Shown: piece by piece, positions 41,791 to 50,943 of the stretch
Numbering within the stretch: position 1 is the first letter of the stretch
How the letters are laid out: each line of letters begins with the position of its first letter
Origin: Fen-1364 sp049515135
Lineage (GTDB): Bacteria > Spirochaetota > Spirochaetia > SZUA-6 > Fen-1364
DNA: 64,000 nt
Direction: 5' to 3'
Assembly: GCA_049515135.1 (NCBI GenBank)
Contig: JBEKUJ010000004.1
Span: 1-64,000 of the forward strand
Translations under genes and position numbers: made by a program
Notes under the pieces: generated by a model
Databases searched by the model: none
What the model was told of the DNA's origin: nothing
The model's input: only the letters and a program-made list of their open reading frames with translations

Positions 41791-44530
41791 CTGCCGATCT
41801 CCCTGCCCTCTGCCGGTATTCAGAGTAGGTTGTGAACGGGTCCGGAATGGACCGGTCCTTGGAGGAATCGAGGAACGCCACCGTGTTGCGGGACCTCTTG
41901 GCGAAGTACAGCGCCTTGTCGCTTTTCTCCACGGCCCGGGCAAGGTCGGTGACTCCCGTCACGTCGGCAACTCCGATGGAAAGGGTCCCGCACGGTGCAC
42001 TGTGCGAGCCTTCCAGCTGATGAACGTCGCGCATCCCCTCATGGCTGCGGACCCACTGCTCCTGGACGTATCGCAGTCTCTCAGCAAGGATGATGCCTGT
42101 GTGCAGGTCCGAGGGAACGACAACAAGCAACTCCTCACCGCCGTAGCGCACCGCGAGGTCCCCCTCCCTGATGTTGTCCAGGATGAGCTCACCGGTGGAT
42201 TTCAGCACTTCATCCCCCCGGGTATGCCCCAGCTCGTCATTCACCCACTTGAAGTGGTCGATGTCGATCATCATGAGAGTCAGCGGCTTGCCCTGGGCCC
42301 TGAGCTTCGAAAGCTTCCTGGGCAGCTCGTTCAGGAAGTATTCCTTGTTCCTGAGCCCTGTCAGGGAATCGACGTATCGTCCAGGGAACTCTTCCTTGAG
42401 AGTGGCTTGGAGCGTCTCAACGGAGGTCCTTCCCCGGGCGTTGCGCTCCCGCGACCATCTCTCCGCCTCTTCCGTGGATGCCACCAGGACCCCGTGCCCG
42501 GCAGCGGCAGCGAAGCTCTTGGGGTCGTTGAGAAGGTAGTTGTACATCTCGGCGATCCCCCGGAAAACGTCGATGAATCCCACCTGCGCCTTCTGGGGAA
42601 TATCGAGGACGGAATCGTGGAACCTGGCTTCGATCCAGCGGCGGATCTGTCGCGTGACAGGCCTGTAGTCCGGAGATGAGGTCTGCGACCGGGCAATGTA
42701 GTCCACCAGTCGCCGGGAGGCCAGCTCCGCCGCCACCTTGCGGCGCACCGGGTCATCAGCCGCAAGCAGGTCCTGGTTGACCACCTGCCCCACGTCAGCA
42801 AGCATCTCGGCAAGCCTGGCGGCAAGCTCGTAGAGCTTCGGCCCCTCGTAGTGGTCCTGCTCCATGATCACGTGCCCGAAGTTCCTGATCACCCTGTTAC
42901 GCAGCCGGTTGATCCTTTCCTCGATCCCGCGCGCCCGCTGGCTTTCTCGGAACATCTTCACGAACCGGGCGTCCCCTTCGATCTCACGGGTGAACTCCCG
43001 GATCTCATCGAGATAGGGATCGAACAGTCGCGCGTACGCTTCCGACCAAAGCCCGCGGAGCGTTATCAGCTCCCCCGCCAGCGTCTCCCGTCCCAGCGCT
43101 TTTTCAAGTGCATACGGCTCCACCGAAGAGAGAAGGTCATCGAGGATGGAGTGGAAGACCATGACCAGCCCGATGATGTCGGAGGAAGCCAGGTGCTCAA
43201 GGTCGGACAGCCGGGACTGGAAAAGGGTTGTGCGCGTGAACACCCTGTTCACGAAATACGGCAGGATGAACTCTGCCTGCTCCACCCGCTCCACGCCGCA
43301 ATCCGGAAAAAGAGAGGCAAGAGTGGCGAGGGTCCCCTCGAATCTCGTGGAAAACTTCTCCGTCTTCTCCTGCTCCAGCCTCTCCAGCTCCTTCGCGCGC
43401 TGCTCGGCCAGGGCCTTTTCACGCTGCTCACGCGCCTTGCGCTGCCATCCTTCCCAGGTGAGGACCTGGTCCGCACGCAGCTCCAGGAACTCCAGCATCC
43501 GATCGAGCTTCTCGGGATCCGTGTCGTTCTCCTCGTAGAAAGAGGAAATCATCTTGAGGAGCGCGGGGTACAGCTCATGGCCGTATCTGCGGAGGTTCTG
43601 GTAGGCCGCGCGGAACAATCCCTCAGCCTCGGCAAGCGTGCTCGCTGCCTGCTCCCCCGGATGAAGGGCAAGGTTTGTCTCCCGCATAATGTCGTACAGG
43701 GTCTCCAGCTTGTCTCTCTCAACTGCCTCGGTGGCGACGATGAGGCGGCCGCCGTCCTTCACCACACGCGCGATTTCCGCCACACGCGAGCGGGTCCCCG
43801 AGGCCAGCTTCGCCTCCAGAAAACCAAGGCTCTTTCTCAGCACGTCGTACGGCTGCGTGAACTCGCCGAAAAACTCCAGGGCAAAGGGCTCACGGGAGCG
43901 CAGCGCCCTCACAACATCGTCCCCGGGAGCCTCGCCATCCGTCTCCTGGGCAGCTGCCGGCCCCAACGGGCCCCTGCCCATGAGGGTGCGCGCTGAGTCG
44001 CGAAGGGCATCCAGGTTGTCAATGAATGACAAAGCGAAGGGATTCCCTCCTCGATATCCTTTTTTCTCCGCAAGGAGCCGCATGAACGCAAAGCTCACCA
44101 GATCCTCCCTGCCCGGATCGAAGACGCTGAGAAGGTCCTCAACCCGCTCCAGGAGCCGGGTGATGAGAAACCCGTTGCGATAGGCATAGCGGTTGATGCG
44201 TCTGCGGAGCCAAGGAGGCACGGTGGGCAGCCAATCGATTGCCCGCTTCCCGGGTTCTGGAGCGATTTTCGCGTTCTCCGTCCCCGCGGTCTGCTCCCGC
44301 ATCGAGGAGGGTCTGCGGGGCTGCGGAGAAGCCTCGGTGGAGCGCCGTTCCCGCACGGAGGACTGTGACTTCACACGTTCCAGGGCCGCCCGGGACCTCC
44401 TGCGGGCCTCCTCCTCACCGTAGCCCTTTTCCCGCAGGTCACGGTACACCCTCTCGATCTGGTCTTTCGAGACTCCCTGTCTGAGCAGATTCTCATAGAG
44501 GTTGTTCTTGTCTTTCTCATCAGAAGCCAT
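41786..44530 (-). CDS. Large diguanylate cyclase (GGDEF) with long helical N-terminus
   Basis: 914 residues from ATG 44530 (MASDEKDKNNLYENLLRQGV); GTG at 44566 is an alternative start. The first ~730 residues are soluble and helical without a recognised domain. They include a basic linker (~70-100), REQREKALAEQRAKELERLE (a coiled coil, ~385) and many charged helices. The C-terminal GGDEF domain (~735-885) is intact: DSLTGLRNKEYF, MMIDIDHFKWVNDELGH, active signature YGGEELLVV, and a final SIGVADV. GGEEL is a standard active variant. No RxxD inhibitory site is obvious before it. The N-terminus probably senses or docks to something. It matches the architecture of a large GGDEF protein seen in treponemes, by recall only. 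Confidence 0.9.
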   Translation of the reverse strand: MASDEKDKNNLYENLLRQGVSKDQIERVYRDLREKGYGEEEARRRSRAALERVKSQSSVRERRSTEASPQPRRPSSMREQTAGTENAKIAPEPGKRAIDWLPTVPPWLRRRINRYAYRNGFLITRLLERVEDLLSVFDPGREDLVSFAFMRLLAEKKGYRGGNPFALSFIDNLDALRDSARTLMGRGPLGPAAAQETDGEAPGDDVVRALRSREPFALEFFGEFTQPYDVLRKSLGFLEAKLASGTRSRVAEIARVVKDGGRLIVATEAVERDKLETLYDIMRETNLALHPGEQAASTLAEAEGLFRAAYQNLRRYGHELYPALLKMISSFYEENDTDPEKLDRMLEFLELRADQVLTWEGWQRKAREQREKALAEQRAKELERLEQEKTEKFSTRFEGTLATLASLFPDCGVERVEQAEFILPYFVNRVFTRTTLFQSRLSDLEHLASSDIIGLVMVFHSILDDLLSSVEPYALEKALGRETLAGELITLRGLWSEAYARLFDPYLDEIREFTREIEGDARFVKMFRESQRARGIEERINRLRNRVIRNFGHVIMEQDHYEGPKLYELAARLAEMLADVGQVVNQDLLAADDPVRRKVAAELASRRLVDYIARSQTSSPDYRPVTRQIRRWIEARFHDSVLDIPQKAQVGFIDVFRGIAEMYNYLLNDPKSFAAAAGHGVLVASTEEAERWSRERNARGRTSVETLQATLKEEFPGRYVDSLTGLRNKEYFLNELPRKLSKLRAQGKPLTLMMIDIDHFKWVNDELGHTRGDEVLKSTGELILDNIREGDLAVRYGGEELLVVVPSDLHTGIILAERLRYVQEQWVRSHEGMRDVHQLEGSHSAPCGTLSIGVADVTGVTDLARAVEKSDKALYFAKRSRNTVAFLDSSKDRSIPDPFTTYSEYRQRAGRSAG

Positions 44531-44584
44531 GCTGTCCCGGCTCACTTCTTCCAGGAGTATAGCCACTTGGACGGTCGAAGTCGA

Positions 44585-45442
44585 TTATTGCGAAGAAATC
44601 ATGGCAGCGGCTGCCCGAATCTCTGCCGTCCTTCCTGAGAAAGCGCAGAGGGTTGTGCGCAGGAGGACCCGGCGACGGTCACGGGGGTCTGTTGAGGCTG
44701 AGACGCAGGAAATCTCTCCGCCTCGAGGCCGCTCCACCCGGGGGGACGCATGCGCGGCCGCCTCCGGCGCATCGAAGGACTTGACCACAAGCAGTCCGCG
44801 ACCGTCGTCGCGCTCCTCAACGCAGACGATTCGGTCCCGCACCGAGGGCGCGCGCGGCTCAACGCTGGCGCCTTTGTTCGCCAGGACTTCGGCGCCCCAG
44901 GGTACCTGCGTAATGTTCCAGAGCCATACCGTTGGGGGGACCTCCCGTGAGACTTCCAGCGTCGTCTCCTCCGCATAGCCGGCCTGGCGCAGCCACCGCG
45001 TCCCCCACAGGTCGGAGATCTCTTGCTCCGCAAGGGACCGGATCCGGCGCTGGATCCGGAATCCCAGCATCCTGCTCGACTTCCAGGCATGGACCTCGCC
45101 CCTGTTCTCCATTGCGAAGCAGCCCTTCTCGGGCACTCCTTCGTACCTGCCGGGGTCCAGGGAGGGAGGCACAGTGTCTTGAGGAAAAAACTCCTCCTGC
45201 GGGCCAAGCCAGATGCGGTCCCCCCCGGGATTGAGCCATCCGTCGTCCTTGGCGCCGATCTCGAGCTGCCGCAGGAAATCAGGGTTCACCCACAGCGCGT
45301 TCTCTCCCCTCCAGTGCGGCCACACCCCGAGGACCCTGCCATATTCGGGCAGGATCAGGATTGCCCCGTCCGCGCCTGACTCCAGCACCGCGTAGCGTAT
45401 GCCGAGCCGGTTCATGCTGACTACCAGCTCTTCAAGCGCCAC
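44585..45442 (-). CDS. DUF6786-like protein, unknown function
   Basis: 285 residues from GTG 45442, chosen for the GGGAGGGGGG six bases upstream and because the family begins with a short helix before the first strand; ATG 45415 is the alternative. Conserved-looking blocks are ILPEYGRVLGVWPHWRGENALWVNP, WLNPGGDRIWLGPQEEFF and VWLWNITQVPWGAEVLANKG. These fit beta-sandwich proteins annotated DUF6786, related in pattern to galactose-mutarotase-like folds (GGDRIWLGPQ). It overlaps the GNAT gene by 22 bases. Confidence 0.7.
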   Translation of the reverse strand: MALEELVVSMNRLGIRYAVLESGADGAILILPEYGRVLGVWPHWRGENALWVNPDFLRQLEIGAKDDGWLNPGGDRIWLGPQEEFFPQDTVPPSLDPGRYEGVPEKGCFAMENRGEVHAWKSSRMLGFRIQRRIRSLAEQEISDLWGTRWLRQAGYAEETTLEVSREVPPTVWLWNITQVPWGAEVLANKGASVEPRAPSVRDRIVCVEERDDGRGLLVVKSFDAPEAAAHASPRVERPRGGEISCVSASTDPRDRRRVLLRTTLCAFSGRTAEIRAAAAMISSQ

Positions 45443-45903
45443 CCGGCCCCCCTCCCCTGCGCGTCGGCGCCCGCCACGACGTCGTGGGACATCACCGTGA
45501 TTGTGGTGCGCTCTTCCCACCCGATCCTCCGCCAGAACCGCTTGCCCTCCGCGTTGTCCGCCAAAACAAAGATGTGGCACTTTCGCATGCCCAGGTTGGC
45601 CAGCGCCGCGAGGGCCCTGTCCACGAGCGCGCTGCCGATCCCCTGCCTCCTGTGCGTCCCGGCCACGGCACAGTGGTAGAGGAAGCCGCGTCTGCCGTCG
45701 CAGCTTGCAAGCAGCGCGCCCACAAGGGACCCCTCCGCGGACTCGGCGACAAAGCTCAAGCCCCTGTTCTGCGACAGGAAGCTCTCCATGTTTTCCCGGG
45801 AGTCGGCTGCGCTGAGGCCAATTCCCTCGCTTGCCTGCCACAATGCGTACGACGCTTCATAGTCGCCCATGAGGAACTCTCTGATGCGGAATGCCTGGCT
45901 CAT
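45421..45903 (-). CDS. GNAT N-acetyltransferase
   Basis: 160 residues from ATG 45903 (MSQAFRIREF). GNAT core with YHCAVAGTHRRQGIGSALVDRALAAL (acetyl-CoA loop RRQGIG) and the family's last strands (KCHIFVLADNAEGKRFWRRIGWEER). The pattern resembles RimI/YpeA-type acetyltransferases. Two-gene unit with the DUF6786-like gene, divergent from uxaE with only 41 bases between. Confidence 0.9.
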   Translation of the reverse strand: MSQAFRIREFLMGDYEASYALWQASEGIGLSAADSRENMESFLSQNRGLSFVAESAEGSLVGALLASCDGRRGFLYHCAVAGTHRRQGIGSALVDRALAALANLGMRKCHIFVLADNAEGKRFWRRIGWEERTTITVMSHDVVAGADAQGRGAGWRLKSW

Positions 45904-45944
45904 TTCCGCAAAGCTACCACGTTTGGCGGATTTTGGGGTATACC

Positions 45945-47492
45945 ATGGCCATGGAAACAATCCTGCGCATCGTGAAGGAGTCCGGGCTTCTCGAACTGGA
46001 CCAGGCCGGGCTTGATGCTTTCAAGGCGCGGGGCGCACAGAGGATCGCGGCCGCAGATGCCTGCATCTACCGCCAATCCCTTCATGCGACTGACGGGGTC
46101 CTGTATTTCATAGGCTCTGCGGCCGGCGAGAAGGGCCTCTGTCTGGTCAGTACAAAGGCGCTGCCGTCCGGCATGGAAGGAGCCAGCGCGCGCATCGGAG
46201 GCATTTCCATCCTGAAGGCTTCCCTTTCGCCCCTGAGCGCAAAGCGCCTCCGCGAGGTCTTCCCGTTCACGGCGCCTGTGTCCCTCCGGGAGAGGACGAC
46301 GACCATTGGATGCGGAGACCGCCTGGGGCTTGCCACCCCAGGCCACGTCCGCGCGGCGGCGAGGTATGAGGTGGCGCCGGTGCTGGCCCAGCAGTCCATC
46401 CGCGAGCTGACGCTGACCGGACGCGATTTTCCCGGCGTCGTCGCAGACGCGACTTTCCTCGTCTTCCAGGAGGGTTATGAGCTTGGCTACGGGGCCGACG
46501 GAGACCACCTCAAGACGATTGCGGACATCGATACGGCTTTGGCAGCAGGAATGCCCATGATCACCCTTGACCTGAGCGACGTCATGTCTGCCGAGCCGGC
46601 GTTCTGGAGCACCGGGAAAGTGGATGAGGAGTTCGCAAGGCTCGGGGCCGACGTACAAGAGCATGTGTTGGAGGCGTACGCGGACAAGACCTTCCGGGCC
46701 GGAGGATCGTCGGTTCGGCTCAGCGCGCTGGAGGCAAAGCGCTGCGCCTTGATGTACCTGCGCGCGCTGGATTTCTCCAGGGAAGTGGACGCCCACATCA
46801 GGGCACGGCGCGGGGACAGCTATGATCTTGAGATAAGCATCGACGAGACCACTGCTCCGACGCTTCCCGAGCACCACCTTTTCATCGCGAAGGAGCTGGG
46901 CATCCGCGGCGTGATGGTCAGCTCCCTTGCTCCCCGGTTTGTCGGAGAGTTCCAGAAGGGAATCGATTACATCGGAAAGGTTGACGAGTTCGAGAGGCAG
47001 TTCGCAATCCACTGCGATATCGCGAAGGCCTCGGGCGGCTACAAGATCTCCATCCATTCGGGAAGCGACAAGTTTTCCGTCTATCCTGCCATCGGGAGGC
47101 ATACCGGCATGCGGCTTCACTTGAAGACAGCGGGAACAAGCTGGCTCCAGGCCGTGCTTGTCATTGCCCGGGCCGATCCCGCGCTCTTCCGCCGCATGCT
47201 CACAAAGGCCAAGGCATCTTTCGAGGAGGCAACGAAGCTGTACCATATCACCGCGGATCCGGCTAACGTCCCGGACGAAAGCGGCCTCTCGGACGCGGAG
47301 CTCCCACGGCTGCTTTCCGCCCGGGACTCCCGCCAGCTCCTGCACATCACGTACGGCGGGCTGCTGAACGATCCAGGGATCAGGGCGGAAATCTTCCAGA
47401 CACTGTCGGCAAACGAGGATCTCCACTATGCAGCGGTGGAGGAGCACATTGAGAAACATATCCGGCTGCTGGGAGCAGCGCGCCGGGCCTGA
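45945..47492 (+). CDS. uxaE: Tagaturonate epimerase
   Basis: 515 residues from ATG 45945 (MAMETILRIVKESGL); ATG 45951 is equally possible. Tagaturonate/fructuronate epimerase of the UxaE family, first described in Thermotoga. It converts D-tagaturonate to D-fructuronate and so links galacturonate to the glucuronate route. Recognised by GADGDHLKTIADIDTALAAG, EISIDETTAPTLPEHHLF and YKISIHSGSDKFSVYP, together with the flanking uxaC, uxuA and SDR genes. It is divergent from the GNAT and convergent with uxaC. Confidence 0.88.
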   Translation: MAMETILRIVKESGLLELDQAGLDAFKARGAQRIAAADACIYRQSLHATDGVLYFIGSAAGEKGLCLVSTKALPSGMEGASARIGGISILKASLSPLSAKRLREVFPFTAPVSLRERTTTIGCGDRLGLATPGHVRAAARYEVAPVLAQQSIRELTLTGRDFPGVVADATFLVFQEGYELGYGADGDHLKTIADIDTALAAGMPMITLDLSDVMSAEPAFWSTGKVDEEFARLGADVQEHVLEAYADKTFRAGGSSVRLSALEAKRCALMYLRALDFSREVDAHIRARRGDSYDLEISIDETTAPTLPEHHLFIAKELGIRGVMVSSLAPRFVGEFQKGIDYIGKVDEFERQFAIHCDIAKASGGYKISIHSGSDKFSVYPAIGRHTGMRLHLKTAGTSWLQAVLVIARADPALFRRMLTKAKASFEEATKLYHITADPANVPDESGLSDAELPRLLSARDSRQLLHITYGGLLNDPGIRAEIFQTLSANEDLHYAAVEEHIEKHIRLLGAARRA

Positions 47493-47498
47493 AGACCT

Positions 47499-48926
47499 TC
47501 AGTCAGGGCGTTTCATGGGGATTGCAAAGTATTGGACGGCGTTGTTGAAGCAGATGTCGCGGACAATCCCCCCAAGAAGGTCGTAATCTTTCGGCGCCTC
47601 GCCTCGCTGCACGGCACCGCCAAGCGCGCTGCAGAGGACACGGCGGAAACATTCGTGCCGGGGGTACGAGAGGAAGCTGCGCGAGTCGGTGACCATGCCG
47701 ACAAAACGGGCAAGCAGCCCGATGTCGGAGAGCATCTGGATCTGCTGGCGCATCCCGTCGGGTTGATCGTTGAACCACCATGCGGGACCGAACTGCACTT
47801 TGCCCGGGACTTTCTCCTGGGGGAAATTGCCGGCCATGGCGGCCAGGACGGCGTTGTCGGACGGGTTCAGGCAATACAGGATTGTCCTGGGAAGAGTTCC
47901 CCGGGAATCCAGCCTGTCGAGGAACCTGGCAAGGGATGCGGCAATCGGCGTGTCCCCCACCGTGTCAAAGCCGGAGTTCGGTCCCAGGAGCCCGGAGAAC
48001 CGGGAGTTGATGTCGCGCAGGGCGCCGATGTGCAACTGCTGCGCCCATCCCGCCTCGGCATCCATTCCGGCAAGCTCCGCCAGAACAGCGGACTTGAAAA
48101 TCCGCGCCTGCGCAGGATCGGGTGCCCGGCCTTTTCGCGCGGCAAGGAAAATCGACTCAACCTCTGATTGCGTGAAGTCGGAAGCAAAGGGGACCTCGAT
48201 CCCGTGGTCGGAGATCCTGCAGCCGTTCGCGTGGAAATACTGGTGACGCAGCTTAAGGGCGTCGACAAGGCCGGTCCAATCCTTGATGTCCACGTCTGCA
48301 GCCAAGCCCAGCCTGTCCACCCAGGAGTTGAATGCCGGGGGCACCTCGATCCCCATGACGGGGTCCGGCCGGAACGCCGGCACCACGGTCACGTCGAACG
48401 TCGTGTCCGCAGCGAGGCGCCGGTGGTACTCAAGGGAGTCGACGGGATCGTCCGTGGTGCACACCACCCGCACGGACATCCGCCTGAGAAGGCTCCGGAC
48501 CGAGAAATCCTTCCGTGGGAGCAGCGTCGAGCAGTGGTCGTAGATTTCCTGCGCAGTCCCGGGCCCGAGGGGCTTGCCCGATATCCCGAAATAGCGCTTC
48601 AGCTCGAGATGGGTCCAAAGGTACAGGGGATTCGCGATTGTCGAGGGAACGACGTCGGCCCACGCTTTGAACTTCTCCTTGTCAGAGGCGTCCCCCGTGA
48701 TGAGACGCTCCGGAATACCGCATGCCCGCATGGCACGCCATTTGTAGTGGTCTCCCCCAAGCCAGATCTGCGTGACCGTAGCGAACTGCCTGTCCTCCGC
48801 GATGTCCTTGACCGGCAGGTGGCAGTGGAAATCGAAAATCGGCATGCCCTCCGCGTGCTGGTGGTACAGCCGCCGGGCGGCCCGGCTGTCAAGGAGAAAG
48901 TCTTCGTCCAGGAACCGTCCCTTCAT
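47499..48926 (-). CDS. uxaC: Glucuronate (uronate) isomerase
   Basis: 475 residues, typical length. Amidohydrolase-like TIM barrel; metal ligands begin with FDFHCHLPVKDI. Other UxaC blocks: WLGGDHYKWRAMRACGIPE, YLWTHLELKRYFGI, VVCTTDDPVDSLEYHRRLA, HIGALRDINSRFSG and a C-terminal RHECFRRVLCSALG. It isomerises glucuronate to fructuronate and galacturonate to tagaturonate. Same direction as uxuA and the mannonate oxidoreductase, with an 18-base gap, so probably one operon. Confidence 0.96.
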   Translation of the reverse strand: MKGRFLDEDFLLDSRAARRLYHQHAEGMPIFDFHCHLPVKDIAEDRQFATVTQIWLGGDHYKWRAMRACGIPERLITGDASDKEKFKAWADVVPSTIANPLYLWTHLELKRYFGISGKPLGPGTAQEIYDHCSTLLPRKDFSVRSLLRRMSVRVVCTTDDPVDSLEYHRRLAADTTFDVTVVPAFRPDPVMGIEVPPAFNSWVDRLGLAADVDIKDWTGLVDALKLRHQYFHANGCRISDHGIEVPFASDFTQSEVESIFLAARKGRAPDPAQARIFKSAVLAELAGMDAEAGWAQQLHIGALRDINSRFSGLLGPNSGFDTVGDTPIAASLARFLDRLDSRGTLPRTILYCLNPSDNAVLAAMAGNFPQEKVPGKVQFGPAWWFNDQPDGMRQQIQMLSDIGLLARFVGMVTDSRSFLSYPRHECFRRVLCSALGGAVQRGEAPKDYDLLGGIVRDICFNNAVQYFAIPMKRPD

Positions 48927-48944
48927 TGCCTCACTCCCGCGCGC

Positions 48945-49997
48945 TCAGGCAAGGGTCTGCACGAGGGCGCGCATGTATCCGACGGCATACGCCATGCCGG
49001 CGTGCCACGGCGCCAGACATTCCACCAGCGGCGTATGATCGGGAATGATGACGCCGCTGTAGCCGTTTCGCTTCAGGATGCGCATGATTCTGGGCACATC
49101 GATGTCCCCCTCGTCGATGAAGACCTCCTGGTAGCTGGGGATCCTGCCGCGCACGTTTCTCAGGTGCACATATGCGAGCTTGCCCTGGGCGCTGTAGCGG
49201 TCCGTTGCCTGGTAGACATCCCCCCCTGTCATCTCGGCAATCGTGCCCACGCAGAACTCCAGGGCATTGGACCGGCTGGGCCTGATGTCCAGCAGCCTCT
49301 GATACATGTCGGGCTGGTACACAAGGCGCGGCGTGCCCCGCACTGTCTCCGCCGGCGGATCATCGGGATGCGCAGCCAGGACCACTCCGGCCTCCTCGGC
49401 AACCGGCACCAGCTCCTCCAGAAACCGTGCAAGTCTCCTCCACAGCTCCTCATGGCTGATGGGAGCCAGGGTCCCGGGAGGCGCATTCCTGTCATAGGTC
49501 ATGTTCCAAACCATGCCGGCAGGCACCGGTCTCTGGTCCACGCCGTCCACGCCAACCGACTCAGCCCCACCGCGCGCAAAAGGACCGGTCACCCGCCCGG
49601 CAACGCCGGCAATGCTGAAGTTGTACCCCATGACGGGGATCCCGGCTGCTCCAACGTTTCGTACCAACCGCTTGAGGTTCTCCATTTGCGCGGCGCGCCG
49701 CGGCCCGTCCAGAAGCACGTCATGCCAGTGGGCCGGATCGAAGTTCTCTACCGCCTCCAGCGTCAGCCCTTCGGCTTCGATCCCCCGGCGAATGCTCAGA
49801 AGCTCCTCTGCGGTCCAGAGCGCGTTCGGATCCCCGGCTGCTCCCCAGCCCCCGGCAGAGCGATCCATGGGCTGGTTATCCGCGCCGGCAGAGTAGTCGA
49901 CGAGGTGAATCACGACGTGAGAGCAGCCGATCTGCCGCGCGAATTTGTAGTTCGGCGGCGTGAGCATGTGCCTGTACAGGCCTATTCCCAGCTTCAT
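48945..49997 (-). CDS. uxuA: Mannonate dehydratase
   Basis: 350 residues from ATG 49997 (MKLGIGLYRHMLTPPNYKFA). TIM-barrel enzyme that dehydrates D-mannonate to 2-keto-3-deoxygluconate. Motifs: LEAVENFDPAHWHDVLLDGP, IPVMGYNFSIAGVAG, LAAHPDDPPAETVRGTPRLV, YVHLRNVRG, FIDEGDIDVPRIMRIL and IIPDHTPLVE. One base after the stop of the SDR gene, so translation is probably coupled. Confidence 0.96.
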   Translation of the reverse strand: MKLGIGLYRHMLTPPNYKFARQIGCSHVVIHLVDYSAGADNQPMDRSAGGWGAAGDPNALWTAEELLSIRRGIEAEGLTLEAVENFDPAHWHDVLLDGPRRAAQMENLKRLVRNVGAAGIPVMGYNFSIAGVAGRVTGPFARGGAESVGVDGVDQRPVPAGMVWNMTYDRNAPPGTLAPISHEELWRRLARFLEELVPVAEEAGVVLAAHPDDPPAETVRGTPRLVYQPDMYQRLLDIRPSRSNALEFCVGTIAEMTGGDVYQATDRYSAQGKLAYVHLRNVRGRIPSYQEVFIDEGDIDVPRIMRILKRNGYSGVIIPDHTPLVECLAPWHAGMAYAVGYMRALVQTLA

Positions 49998-49998
49998 A

Positions 49999-50826
49999 TC
50001 AGACGCAGTCCACGAGGAACCCGCCGTCCACCGGGATGCAGATGCCGGTGACGAAGCCGGATGCCTTGTCGCTTGAGAGGAACACGACCGCTCCCGCAAG
50101 ATCGTCCGGCTCCCCGAACCGTGAGAACGGCGTCCTGGCAATGATATCCTTCCCGCGCTGCGTGAGCTGTCCGGTCTTCTCGTCCACCAGGAGCGCCTTG
50201 TTCTGCTTGCCAAGGAAAAAGCCGGGCGCAATGGCGTTCACACGGATCCCGTGCGGGGCGAACTCCTTTGCCGCCGCCATGGTGAGGTTCAAGACGGCTG
50301 CCTTGGCGGCATCGTATGCCCACACCCCGGAGAGCGGCACGTAGGAGGACATTGAGGCCATGTTGATGACCGATCCGCGTGCCTTCCTCCCGATCCAGTG
50401 CCGGCAGAGGACCTTTGTCGGGACCATGAACCCGGCAACCAGATTCAGCTTCAGGACCTCTTCGAACAGGGCGATGTCCGTGTCCAGGAAGGAGCTCTTC
50501 CCCCGGTTTCCGCCTACGGCGTTGATCAGCGCATCAATGCCACCGGATTTGTGAGCACAGGCGTGCGTGGCCTCCTCCACCGAAGGCTCGCTCTGCGCGT
50601 CGGCCACCAACCAGTCGATGCGATCCCCGGCATCCGCGGCCTTGCCAATTCGCCCGGCGGCCTCCTGAAGCGAGTCCGCATGTCTTCCCCAGAGGGACAC
50701 CCGGGCTCCTGCGCGCAGCAAGGCTTCCGCCATTGAGCCGGCAAGGACCCCTGCTCCCCCCGTGATGACGATGGTACGTCCTTTCAGCCCGAACCTTTCC
50801 TCCAGGAATTCCGTGCTTTGCCCCAT
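49999..50826 (-). CDS. SDR-family D-mannonate oxidoreductase (fructuronate reductase)
   Basis: 275 residues. Short-chain dehydrogenase: GRTIVITGGAGVLAGSMAEAL (cofactor), NAVGGNRG, catalytic Ser in INMASMSSYVPLSG, YDAAKAAVLNLT (Tyr-x-x-x-Lys) and IRVNAIAPGFFL. The sequence context (GVLAGSMA, PGFFLGKQNK) fits SDR enzymes annotated as D-mannonate oxidoreductase, which replace the unrelated E. coli UxuB. It reduces D-fructuronate to D-mannonate. GGGGGTGA lies close to the ATG. First gene of the uronate operon, divergent from the GntR gene. Confidence 0.92.
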   Translation of the reverse strand: MGQSTEFLEERFGLKGRTIVITGGAGVLAGSMAEALLRAGARVSLWGRHADSLQEAAGRIGKAADAGDRIDWLVADAQSEPSVEEATHACAHKSGGIDALINAVGGNRGKSSFLDTDIALFEEVLKLNLVAGFMVPTKVLCRHWIGRKARGSVINMASMSSYVPLSGVWAYDAAKAAVLNLTMAAAKEFAPHGIRVNAIAPGFFLGKQNKALLVDEKTGQLTQRGKDIIARTPFSRFGEPDDLAGAVVFLSSDKASGFVTGICIPVDGGFLVDCV

Positions 50827-50899
50827 TGCGTCACCCCCTTTTCAGCACTGGTGCTCCAGCGTTCCGACATCAAAAAAACAGCCACCGGCGTGATTTTGC

Positions 50900-50928
50900 T
50901 TGACAGGAAAGTGCAGCGGGTCCACAAT
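50900..50928 (+). promoter_or_regulatory. Promoter of the gntR-ABC transporter operon
   Basis: A perfect TTGACA (50900-50905), a 17-base spacer and CACAAT (50923-50928). The ATG at 50944 follows so closely that the mRNA would have a leader of about ten bases and no visible Shine-Dalgarno. CCAT...ATGG (50934-50937 with 50944-50947) is a small inverted repeat over the start where an autoregulator could bind. Confidence 0.55.
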
Positions 50929-50943
50929 AATTGCCATACAAGC

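Noticed and set aside
42851..43996. A 381-codon plus-strand open frame opposite the diguanylate cyclase N-terminus
   Set aside because: The minus strand is open over 914 codons with an active GGDEF domain; the mirror frame has no start signals or motifs.
45900..47459. A 519-codon minus-strand open frame opposite uxaE
   Set aside because: It mirrors the whole uxaE gene, has no motifs or ribosome site, and uxaE itself is well supported.
48168..50051. A 627-codon plus-strand open frame opposite uxaC and uxuA
   Set aside because: It crosses two recognised enzyme genes and has no family signature; a result of codon bias.
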